The notes below the pieces were generated by a model. It saw only the letters and a program-made list of their open reading frames with translations, was not told the origin of the DNA and did not search any database. This document shows, piece by piece, positions 1 through 5,743 of a stretch of 5,743 nt of DNA. Both the position numbers and the translations under genes were made by a program. Location of the stretch: contig JAKABK010000148.1 in NCBI GenBank assembly GCA_021796905.1, positions 1 to 5,743 on the forward strand. Reading direction: 5' to 3'. Positions within the stretch are counted from its first letter, which is position 1; every line of letters begins with the position of its first letter. The stretch is from Actinomycetes bacterium. Lineage in GTDB: Bacteria; Actinomycetota; Acidimicrobiia; Acidimicrobiales; Palsa-688.

Positions 1-114
1 GGCTGCTCGGCTGACCGGCTCGGGTGACGGCCGCTGCCGGTCCGCGGGCCGCCGATCGCCCGGCGAACCGGCAGCCCCAGGGGGTCGGCCCGCCTGCCGA
101 CACCGGTGTGTCGC
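1..114. other. Non-coding flank downstream of the crotonase gene
   Basis: These bases lie beyond the stop codon of the leftward crotonase gene. I see no convincing coding signal, RNA gene or mobile element in them. The only structure is a pair of GC-rich inverted repeats next to the stop codon, listed separately. The window starts too close to tell whether 1-80 belongs to a neighbouring gene. Confidence 0.5.
84..113 (-). terminator. Possible GC-rich terminator hairpins after the crotonase gene
   Basis: Two overlapping, mutually exclusive inverted repeats directly follow the crotonase stop codon. One is CGACAC (98-103) with GTGTCG (108-113) around a 4-nt loop. The other is GTCGGC (84-89) with GCCGAC (96-101) around a 6-nt loop. 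There is no U-tract, so this is not a classical intrinsic terminator. High-GC actinobacteria often use U-poor hairpins, but six-base GC stems also occur by chance in DNA this rich in GC. Confidence 0.25.
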
Positions 115-885
115 CTACCGACCCCGGAACCTGGGCTCGCGCTTCTCCCGCCACGCCGCGATCGCCTCTTTGATGTCGGAGGTCGAGAAGTTGTAGCACT
201 GGGCTGCGCCTTCGGCCTCGAGCGCCGCGTCGAGGCCCGAGTCGACCCCGTCCTCGAGGAGCATCTTCGACAGCGACAACGCGAGCGGCGGCCCGGAGGC
301 GAGCCGCCGGGCCCAGCCCTCCACGAAGGTGTCGAGCTCCCCGGCGGGCACCACCCGGTTGACCAGCCCCATCGCCAGGGCGTCCTCGGCGGGGACCATG
401 TCGGCGAGCAGCACCAGCTCCTTGGCCCGGTGCAGACCGACCAGTCGTGGCAGCAGCCACGAGCCGGCGAAGTCCACGCTCAGCCCCCGGCGGGCGAAGA
501 TCTCGCAGAAGCTGGCGTCGACCGACGCGACGACCAGGTCGCAGGCGAGAGCCAGGTTGGCGCCGGCGCCGGCGGCGACCCCGTTGACCTTGGCGATGGT
601 CGGCTTGGGCAGGCGGACCAGGGCCCGCGCCGCGGCGGAGGCCCGCCGCATCGAGGTGAGGACCGGGTCGTCGGTCCCCTCGAAGCCGCTCAGGTCGGCC
701 CCCGAGCAGAACGCCCGGCCGGCCCCGGTGAGGATCATCACCCGGTCCGAGTCGTCGCGGGCAACCTCGGCGCAAACCTGGGTGATCTCGTCCCAGGTGG
801 TGGCGGTGGCGGCGTTCAGGACCTCCGGTCGGTCGAGAGTGACGGTGACGACACCGGAGTTGCGCTCCACCCGGATGGTTTCCAT
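115..885 (-). CDS. Enoyl-CoA hydratase/isomerase (crotonase) family protein
   Basis: This 256-residue protein has the normal length for a single-domain crotonase, a cytoplasmic acyl-CoA enzyme family. The first oxyanion-hole segment is seen at residues 55-65 (GAGRAFCSGAD) and the second at 101-116 (NGVAAGAGANLALACD). The motif GLSVDFAGSWLLPRLVG spans 134-150, and a C-terminal EKREPRF follows the trimerisation region. ATG 885 is chosen because homology begins at once (METIRVERNSGVVTVTLDRP) and a TATCGT hexamer lies 6 nt upstream, suggesting a leaderless mRNA; no good Shine-Dalgarno is present. Aligned from memory with rat enoyl-CoA hydratase, the two catalytic glutamates (E144, E164) are replaced by N110 and F130. 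D138 occupies a position where PaaG-type isomerases carry an acid. It may therefore be an isomerase or another crotonase activity; the substrate is unknown. Longer readings of this frame upstream run antiparallel through glcF and are not real. Confidence 0.92.
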   Translation of the reverse strand: METIRVERNSGVVTVTLDRPEVLNAATATTWDEITQVCAEVARDDSDRVMILTGAGRAFCSGADLSGFEGTDDPVLTSMRRASAAARALVRLPKPTIAKVNGVAAGAGANLALACDLVVASVDASFCEIFARRGLSVDFAGSWLLPRLVGLHRAKELVLLADMVPAEDALAMGLVNRVVPAGELDTFVEGWARRLASGPPLALSLSKMLLEDGVDSGLDAALEAEGAAQCYNFSTSDIKEAIAAWREKREPRFRGR

Positions 886-891
886 CCGTCC

Positions 892-897
892 ACGATA
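892..897 (-). promoter_or_regulatory. Candidate -10 box of a leaderless crotonase promoter
   Basis: On the minus strand this reads TATCGT, a match to the actinobacterial TAnnnT -10 consensus. Exactly 6 nt separate it from the ATG at 885, which would put the transcription start on the A of the ATG. No convincing -35 element is visible 16-18 nt further upstream. If real, the crotonase gene is transcribed on its own, at least partly independently of the glc genes. Confidence 0.5.
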
Positions 898-947
898 GGT
901 GCAGCGATCGCAGCCCACCCCCGGCCCGCAGCGACCGGAGCGCAGCC

Positions 948-992
948 GTCTCGCACGAGACCGTGGTCGGCACGCGCCCGGCCGCCCCGGCC
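948..992 (-). terminator. Possible hairpins after glcF
   Basis: The 106-nt gap between glcF and the crotonase gene contains two short dyads. GGCCG (980-984) pairs with CGGCC (988-992) around CCC and touches the glcF stop codon. GTCTCG (948-953) pairs with CGAGAC (956-961) around only 2 nt. Neither is followed by a U-tract. They could attenuate transcription between the operon and the next gene, but support is only the symmetry. Confidence 0.2.
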
Positions 993-2149
993 TAGCGGGT
1001 GGCGGAGAGCGCCTCCCAGACAAGGGACATCGGGTGGGCGACTCGCACCCCGGCGGCCGCGAGGTGCATCGAGCAACCCGGGTTGGCGCTCGCCACCACA
1101 TCGGGCGCCGCCCGGCCGATCGCGGCGAGCTTGCGTTCCCGGACAGCTCCGGCCAGGTCGGGGTGGAGCATCGAGTAGGCCCCGCCTGCCCCGCAGCAGA
1201 GCCCCTCGTCGTCGAGCTCGACCAGCTCGTCCACGTACGGCGCGAGCACCACCCGGGTCGCCTGGTGGGCGCGCTGCACGTGGCGCAGGTGGCAGGGGTC
1301 CTGCACCGCCACCCTTTCGTGGAGCCGGGCGTCGGCCTCGATGCGGGGGAGCCGCTCGAGGTTCGCTGCGAGCCACTCCTGCACGTCGTAGGTCCGGGCA
1401 GACAGCGCCTCGGCCTCGGGGGTCCCGAGGAGCCGCCCGTAGCTCTCGATGGCGGCACCGCAGCCGGCGGAGTCGACCAGCACGGGGGCGTCGCCCGACA
1501 GGGCCTCGACCATCCGCTCGGCGAGGGACCGGGTCTCACCGACCAGCCCGGCGTGACGGTGGAGGGCGCCGCAGCACGGCGCGCGGTCCCCGGTGGGCCG
1601 CACTCCGTAGCCAGCGGCTTCGAGAACCCTCTGGGTGGCGAGATGCACGTCGCGCTGCCAGGCGTCCATGACGCACCCGGTGAACAGCCAGACGTCGCTG
1701 CCCGAGGCTCGCATCGGCTCGGGGCGCAACGGCAGGCGGGGCAGGCCCAGCCGGCGAGGGACCAGCCCGACGCGTTGAGCGACGGCAGCGACACGCGTCC
1801 CGGCCCGCAGCAGCCCCGGATGGGCCAGGCAGCGCAGCGCCGCGCGCTCCCAGAGCGGGGTGATCCGCCCGGCCGCGGCGAGCGTGTCGCGGGTCTGCTC
1901 CATCAGCTCGCCGAAGGGCACGCCGCTCGGGCACGCGGTCTCGCAACCCCGGCACAGCACACAGGTGTCCCACGAGTCGGCCACGTCGTCGGTGACCGGC
2001 GCTCCGCCTTCCTGCACCGCACGCATCAGGGCGATCCGACCCCTCGGGGAGAAGCTCTCGTCCCCGGTCACCCGCCAGGTGGGGCAGTGGGGTAGGCACA
2101 GACCGCACTGCACGCAGGAGTGCAGGCCGTCGCCGAGCCCGAGGTTCAC
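992..2149 (-). CDS. glcF: Glycolate oxidase iron-sulfur subunit GlcF
   Basis: This 385-residue protein is the electron-transfer subunit that takes electrons from the flavin subunits GlcD/GlcE and passes them towards the membrane quinone pool. Two ferredoxin-type CxxCxxCxxxCP motifs are visible: C12/C15/C18/C22 and C63/C66/C69/C73. Two cysteine-rich CCG domains follow. The first runs from C159 through C192-C193-G to C230, and the second from C286 through C318-C319-G to C359; such domains bind Fe-S clusters in the GlcF/heterodisulfide reductase HdrB family. Length is close to the roughly 400 residues usual for GlcF. The start is GTG 2149: it overlaps the glcE stop as GTGA, the first Cys motif follows within 12 residues, and a purine-rich AGGGGGTGG lies just upstream. 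A longer reading from 2347 adds 66 low-complexity residues that only mirror the glcE coding sequence. Substrate could also be lactate or another 2-hydroxy acid. Confidence 0.93.
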   Translation of the reverse strand: MNLGLGDGLHSCVQCGLCLPHCPTWRVTGDESFSPRGRIALMRAVQEGGAPVTDDVADSWDTCVLCRGCETACPSGVPFGELMEQTRDTLAAAGRITPLWERAALRCLAHPGLLRAGTRVAAVAQRVGLVPRRLGLPRLPLRPEPMRASGSDVWLFTGCVMDAWQRDVHLATQRVLEAAGYGVRPTGDRAPCCGALHRHAGLVGETRSLAERMVEALSGDAPVLVDSAGCGAAIESYGRLLGTPEAEALSARTYDVQEWLAANLERLPRIEADARLHERVAVQDPCHLRHVQRAHQATRVVLAPYVDELVELDDEGLCCGAGGAYSMLHPDLAGAVRERKLAAIGRAAPDVVASANPGCSMHLAAAGVRVAHPMSLVWEALSATR

Positions 2150-3147
2150 CGGCCACCCCCTACCGGGCCGGCTCCGGGCGCGCCCGCCAGCACCGACCTG
2201 CCGGGAGCGAGACGGCCGGCCGGGTCGAAGCCGTGCTTGACCCGTCGGTGCAGCTCGGCGACCGCCGCCGGGACCGGCCGCGGGGGCTGGGAACGGGCGG
2301 CGTGTACTACACCGACACCGACCTCGGCGATCCACCCAGGTCCGCACTCGGCTGCAGGCCGGGTGCGCAGCTCACCAGGCGGCAGCGACCACCGCTCGAC
2401 GGGCAGCGGCGGCGGTCCCTCGACCACCTCCCACCGACCGAGCCGGCCCAGGGCCGACCGTTCCGCGGCGACGTCGTCGGGGTGGCCCTCGATGCGGGCC
2501 CAAACCGAGGTGCCGTCCCAGAGGATCGCCGCCGGACGGTAGAGCACCTCACGGGCCGCCCACGGGTCCACCCCGAGCGAGGTCAACCAGGTGCCGACCG
2601 CCGGGACCGGCTGGGTGCGAAGCAGCACCTCGGCGATCAGCCCGATGGTCCCGAGCGACCCGACGAGCAGCCGGGGAAGGTCGTAGCCGCTCACGTTCTT
2701 CACCGTCGGACCGCCCCCGGTCACCACCCGCCCGTCGGCGGAGACATAGCGGACCTGGAGGACAGCGTCGCGCACCGGTCCCCGCCCGAGGGCGCACAGG
2801 TCGCTCTCCCCCACCGCCAACGCCCCCCCGACGGTCCCGCCCCGCTCGGGCAGCGCGCTGCGCTGCCCCGAGGCGGCCAGCTCGGCGTGCAGCTCGGCGA
2901 CCGGGGTGCCGGCCCGCACCCGGACGGTCATCTCCTCGGGTCGGTGCTCGACGACGCCGACCGGTGCCGACACGAGCCGGGTGCCGGAGGCGAGCCGGCC
3001 GCCGAGCCCCCACCTGGTCCGGGACCCGACCGCTGCGACCGGTCCGTCGGATCCCACCTCCTCCGCCCAGGCCGCCACCTCCCGGTCGACGCCTGCCCCT
3101 GCCACGGACCCCGCCGACCCCGGCGCCCCGGCGCTCCGGCCGGTCAT
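2146..3147 (-). CDS. glcE: Glycolate oxidase FAD-binding subunit GlcE
   Basis: The 333-residue protein is the second flavoprotein-fold subunit of glycolate oxidase, partner of GlcD and GlcF. It has a PCMH-type FAD-binding domain: an N-terminal loop near 40-50 (VGSRTRWGLGG), the strand TVRVRAGTPVAELHAEL at 74-90, GGTVGGALAVGE at 103-114, and the diagnostic KNVSGYDLPRLLVGSLGTIG at 150-169. The C-terminus carries the family-style LHRRVKHGFDPAGRLAPGR (299-317). Length is typical for GlcE, which lacks the full C-terminal substrate-oxidase domain of GlcD. ATG 3147 is preferred because it overlaps the glcD stop codon as ATGA and has AGGGG (3155-3159) 7 nt upstream. A GTG at 3153, two codons earlier, is too close to that ribosome site. 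The overlaps on both sides imply translational coupling and balanced subunit output. Confidence 0.92.
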   Translation of the reverse strand: MTGRSAGAPGSAGSVAGAGVDREVAAWAEEVGSDGPVAAVGSRTRWGLGGRLASGTRLVSAPVGVVEHRPEEMTVRVRAGTPVAELHAELAASGQRSALPERGGTVGGALAVGESDLCALGRGPVRDAVLQVRYVSADGRVVTGGGPTVKNVSGYDLPRLLVGSLGTIGLIAEVLLRTQPVPAVGTWLTSLGVDPWAAREVLYRPAAILWDGTSVWARIEGHPDDVAAERSALGRLGRWEVVEGPPPLPVERWSLPPGELRTRPAAECGPGWIAEVGVGVVHAARSQPPRPVPAAVAELHRRVKHGFDPAGRLAPGRSVLAGAPGAGPVGGGR

Positions 3148-4655
3148 CCCCACACCCCTGTCGGGACCCGCTCGAGCGCCTGGATGTCGGCGCAGCTGTG
3201 GCCGACCGGGAGCACCTTGCCGGGGTTGGCCCGACAGTCGGGGTCGAAGGCCCGGCGCAGGCGGTTCTGATGGTCCAGGTCGTCGGGACCGAACATCAGC
3301 GGCATGTAATCGCGCTTCTCGACCCCGATGCCGTGCTCACCCGACAGCGCTCCCCCGGCGGCGAGCGACGCGGAGACGATCTCGGAGCCGGCGGCGAGAA
3401 CCCGTTCCATGATCCCCGGCTCCCGGCGGTCGAAGACCAGCAGCGGGTGCAGGTTGCCGTCACCGGCGTGGAAGACGTTCACGACGACCAGGTCGTGGCG
3501 GGCGGCGATGGCGTACACCTCCTCGAGCACCTCGGCGAGGGCATGGCGGGGCACGACGGTGTCGTGCAGGTAGTAGTTGGGGGCGATCTGGGCGACCGCG
3601 CCGAAAGCGGTCTTGCGCCCCTTCCACAGCGCCGCACGCTCGGTGTCGTCGGCGGCCACCCTGACGCTCACCGCCCCGTGGGCCCGGCCGATGTCGGCGA
3701 TCCGTTCGGCCCCGGTCCCGACCTCCCCGGGGGCTCCGTCGACCTCTGCGAGCAGCACCGCTGCTGCGTCGGTCGGGTAGCCGGCGTGGACGTAGCGCTC
3801 GACGGCTTCGGTGATCCTCCGGTCCATCACCTCGAGCGCAGCGGGCACTATCCCCGCCGCGATGACCGCGCCAACGGTCTCCGCCGCGTCGACGGTCGAG
3901 TCGAAAGCGAGCAGCAGGGTCCGGACCGCCTTCGGGTCGGGGGTGATCCTCACAGCGATCCGGGTGGCGATCCCGAGGGTCCCTTCCCCACCCACGAACG
4001 CACCCCGCAGGTCGTAGCCGACCGGTTCGGGGTCGAGACCCCCGAGCAGCGCCACCTCTCCGTCAGGCAGCACCACCTCGACCGCGAGGACATGGCTGGT
4101 CGTGACCCCGTAGGCCAGGCAGTGCGGCCCTCCGGAGTTGTTGGCGACGTTACCCCCGATGGTGCAGGCCTGCTGGCTCGACGGGTCGGGAGCGAAGTGG
4201 AAACCGAGGGGGCGCAGGTGGCGGGTGAGGTCCAGGTTCACCACGCCCGGCTCGACCCAGGCCACCCTGGCCCCGACGTCGACCTCGAGGATCCGGTTCA
4301 TCCGGGTGAGTGCGACCACGACCGGCGCGCCGAGGGGGACCGCCCCACCCGCGAGGCCCGTGCCGGCCCCCCTCGGGACCACGGCCCGACCGTGGCGCAC
4401 TGCCGCCAGGACCACCGCCCTGACCTGGTCCGCGCTGCGAGGGAAGCAGACCGGGCCGCTACGACCCCGGTCGAAGACCGACGCATCCCTGGCGACCAAC
4501 GCCCGTTCGGCGCTGTCGACCCGGAGCCCGTCGGGGCCGAGGATCGACCGCAGCTCGCTGACCAGTGCGTCGTCAGGAGCGGGCACCGACCCCACCGTCC
4601 CGCCGGCCCGCCGAGCGGGCAGGTGACGTCGGAGCGAACCGGGCGAACGGGTCAT
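3144..4655 (-). CDS. glcD: Glycolate oxidase catalytic FAD subunit GlcD
   Basis: This 503-residue flavoprotein is expected to oxidise glycolate to glyoxylate, or a similar 2-hydroxy acid such as D-lactate. It is the size of E. coli GlcD. The FAD-binding half shows PRGAGTGLAGGAVP (94-107), PDPSSQQACTIGGNVANNSGG (157-176) and FVGGEGTLGIATRIAVRI (220-237). The FAD-oxidase C-terminal domain shows LWKGRKTAFGA (343-353, with a likely carboxylate-binding Arg), the metal-site HAGDGNLH (H396, H403) and SGEHGIG (E440, H441). It ends with FDPDCRANPGKVLP (470-483). ATG 4655 is chosen because TAACTT sits exactly 6 nt upstream, as in a leaderless mRNA. The first 20 or so residues are basic and unconserved, so GTG 4595 remains an alternative. 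It is the first gene of glcDEF. Other enzymes of this family (D-lactate, D-2-hydroxyglutarate dehydrogenases) look similar, but the glcE/glcF partners favour glycolate oxidase. Confidence 0.94.
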   Translation of the reverse strand: MTRSPGSLRRHLPARRAGGTVGSVPAPDDALVSELRSILGPDGLRVDSAERALVARDASVFDRGRSGPVCFPRSADQVRAVVLAAVRHGRAVVPRGAGTGLAGGAVPLGAPVVVALTRMNRILEVDVGARVAWVEPGVVNLDLTRHLRPLGFHFAPDPSSQQACTIGGNVANNSGGPHCLAYGVTTSHVLAVEVVLPDGEVALLGGLDPEPVGYDLRGAFVGGEGTLGIATRIAVRITPDPKAVRTLLLAFDSTVDAAETVGAVIAAGIVPAALEVMDRRITEAVERYVHAGYPTDAAAVLLAEVDGAPGEVGTGAERIADIGRAHGAVSVRVAADDTERAALWKGRKTAFGAVAQIAPNYYLHDTVVPRHALAEVLEEVYAIAARHDLVVVNVFHAGDGNLHPLLVFDRREPGIMERVLAAGSEIVSASLAAGGALSGEHGIGVEKRDYMPLMFGPDDLDHQNRLRRAFDPDCRANPGKVLPVGHSCADIQALERVPTGVWG

Positions 4656-4661
4656 TGCCCG

Positions 4662-4667
4662 AAGTTA
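4662..4667 (-). promoter_or_regulatory. Candidate -10 box of the leaderless glcDEF promoter
   Basis: On the minus strand this reads TAACTT (TAnnnT consensus), separated from the glcD ATG by exactly 6 nt. Transcription would begin at or next to the start codon. No clear -35 hexamer is seen. The spacing is identical to that at the crotonase gene, which raises confidence in both. Confidence 0.5.
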
Positions 4668-4689
4668 CGCCCGGCCCGGACCCTCGCGC

Positions 4690-4710
4690 CGGCGCCGTAC
4701 GGCGGCGCCG
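4690..4710. promoter_or_regulatory. Dyad upstream of glcD, possible operator
   Basis: CGGCGCCG occurs at 4690-4697 and again at 4703-4710, separated by TACGG. Each copy is itself palindromic, so the element is both a direct and an inverted repeat. Its centre is about 45 nt upstream of the proposed glcD transcription start, where an activator or repressor could act. The region is very GC-rich and chance is a real alternative. No regulator gene lies in the window. Confidence 0.25.
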
Positions 4711-4787
4711 ACCGCTCCGACCGCCGCCGGCACCCCTCTCGGCACCCCGACGGGCGTTGCGAGCGGCGGGTTCGTCGTCCGCGCCGC

Positions 4788-4793
4788 TACGAT
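4788..4793 (+). promoter_or_regulatory. Candidate -10 box of the rnpB promoter
   Basis: TACGAT matches TAnnnT and ends 7 nt before position 4801, the first base of the P1 helix. That is the expected distance to a transcription start. No standard -35 is found at 16-18 nt; a TTGCGA at 4757-4762 is too far upstream. Confidence 0.55.
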
Positions 4794-4800
4794 ACGAGCA

Positions 4801-5161
<361 letters not shown>

Positions 5162-5173
5162 CAGCCCCTGATG

Positions 5174-5237
5174 CGGGCACCAATATGCTCTTTGACCAGC
5201 GGTTTCGGCCTCTGCCGCTGGTGACCGCTGGTGCCCG
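5174..5237. repeat. Nested inverted repeat downstream of rnpB
   Basis: CGGGCACCA (5174-5182) is the reverse complement of TGGTGCCCG (5229-5237). Inside it, ACCAGCGG (5195-5202) is the reverse complement of CCGCTGGT (5215-5222). A second copy of CCGCTGGTG at 5225-5233, in tandem with 5215-5223, gives the inner arm an alternative partner. There is no T-tract, so a simple rnpB terminator is not obvious. Its position between rnpB and an integrase remnant makes a former attachment or recombinase-binding region an alternative. Confidence 0.5.
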
Positions 5238-5264
5238 ATCTGCACCGTTGTCGTCCTCGGAGCT

Positions 5265-5295
5265 GAGGACTTCCTGAGGACTGGTCGAGGACTGG
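5265..5295 (+). repeat. Three GAGGACT direct repeats at 11-bp spacing
   Basis: GAGGACT occurs at 5265-5271, 5276-5282 and 5287-5293, each start exactly 11 bp after the last. The last two copies extend to GAGGACTGG. An inverted copy, GTCCTC, lies at 5253-5258. The third copy is inside the first codons of the integrase remnant (Val-Glu-Asp-Trp). They could be protein-binding sites on one DNA face or a slippage-generated tandem duplication. Confidence 0.6.
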
Positions 5296-5743
5296 CGACA
5301 GCCTTCGCGGACGGTGGAGGGGGCTGCGGCGAGCAGCGACAAGCGACCGGGAGGCGGGTACCGGGCAAGGTGGCGGTAGTACCCCGGTGGACCGCAGAAG
5401 ACCCGTGAGTTCGCCCGCAAAGCTGACGCCGATCGGTTCCTCGACGCCGTACGCGGCGAGCTGGCACGCGGCGTGTACATCGACCCCGCCGGCGGGCGGA
5501 CGCTCTTTCGCGACTACCCGGGCAGTTCGCGCGTCGCGCAGATGCACCCTCCGAGCACCGCAGCCCGAGCCGAGAGCTACCTCCGTGCCCACGCCTACCC
5601 GACGCTCGGCCGCCGGCCGCTCGGTGCCATCCGCCGGAGCGAGATCCAGGGTTGGGTGAAGTCCGTCAGCTCGACCCTCGCCCCCGGGTCCTTCGAGGTC
5701 ACGACGGCCGACCCTGGAGCACACTTCGTGCCTGGCCAATCTC
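5281..5743 (+). pseudogene. Tyrosine recombinase (phage-type integrase) N-terminal remnant
   Basis: Read in one frame from 5281, this encodes the N-terminal part of an actinobacterial phage-type integrase. It begins VEDW, then has a basic GGGYRARWR-YPGGPQKTREFARKADADRF segment (about 5353-5439), ending in the typical FxRKADAxRF. YIDPAGGRTLFRDY follows (5476-5517). The SAM-like core-binding domain contains STAARAESYLRAHAYPTLGRRPLGAIRRSEIQGWVK (about 5554-5661). Decay is visible. No ATG, GTG or TTG precedes the conserved start after an in-frame TGA at 5275-5277, and CTG stands at 5281. TAG at 5377-5379 replaces what is usually a sense codon before YPGG. PGSS at 5518-5529 looks like a local double frameshift of a motif such as AEQW. 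Similarity stops after LAPGSFEV near 5700. The catalytic R/HxxR/Y domain is not in the window. Strand matches rnpB. Confidence 0.85.

Noticed and set aside
106..1671. 521-codon open frame on the plus strand
   Set aside because: It is antisense to the crotonase gene and glcF, has Arg/Pro/Gly-rich composition with no recognisable motif, and arises from high GC leaving few stop codons.
899..2095. 398-codon plus-strand open frame across the glcF region
   Set aside because: It is a mirror of glcF; the minus-strand reading has all expected cysteine motifs.
2150..2347. 66-residue N-terminal extension of GlcF
   Set aside because: The extension overlaps glcE coding sequence and is Arg/Gly/Pro-rich. 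GTG 2149 has the GTGA overlap and a good ribosome site.

Overview
The window is high-GC DNA from an actinobacterium. GC-rich third codon positions, GTG/ATG starts, TAnnnT -10 boxes and an actinobacterial-style RNase P RNA all point that way. The Streptomyces/Mycobacterium-like RNA core supports the phylum, but a class or genus cannot be fixed from this piece. A deep lineage such as Acidimicrobiia is possible and is only a guess.

Layout. Positions 115-4655 hold four leftward (minus-strand) genes. Read 5'->3' they are glcD (4655-3144), glcE (3147-2146), glcF (2149-992) and, after a 106-nt gap, a crotonase-family gene (885-115). glcD, glcE and glcF form a compact operon with two 4-nt stop/start overlaps (ATGA and GTGA). 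Together they encode the three-subunit glycolate oxidase: a FAD/substrate subunit, a second FAD-fold subunit and an Fe-S electron-transfer subunit that would pass electrons from glycolate (or a related 2-hydroxy acid) to the membrane quinone pool. The crotonase gene lies in the same direction but appears to have its own promoter, so shared function is not implied. Both glcD and the crotonase gene have a TAnnnT hexamer exactly 6 nt before the ATG, the arrangement expected for leaderless mRNAs.

Divergent from glcD, on the plus strand, is rnpB (about 4801-5161), the catalytic RNA of RNase P. It is well supported by the conserved core, a perfect 15-bp P1 helix, the P6 pseudoknot partners and GNRA loops. 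Two details stand out. The highly conserved P4 helix carries three compensatory base-pair changes, and helix P18 appears to be missing.

Downstream of rnpB (5162-5280) is a non-coding stretch with nested inverted repeats and three GAGGACT repeats spaced exactly 11 bp apart. It leads into a decayed tyrosine-recombinase (phage-type integrase) gene at 5281-5743. That remnant has no normal start codon, has an in-frame amber stop, and loses family similarity near 5700. This end of the window looks like the scar of an integrated element beside rnpB. No intact novel system is visible. The most unusual parts are the RNase P RNA structure and the repeat/integrase scar.
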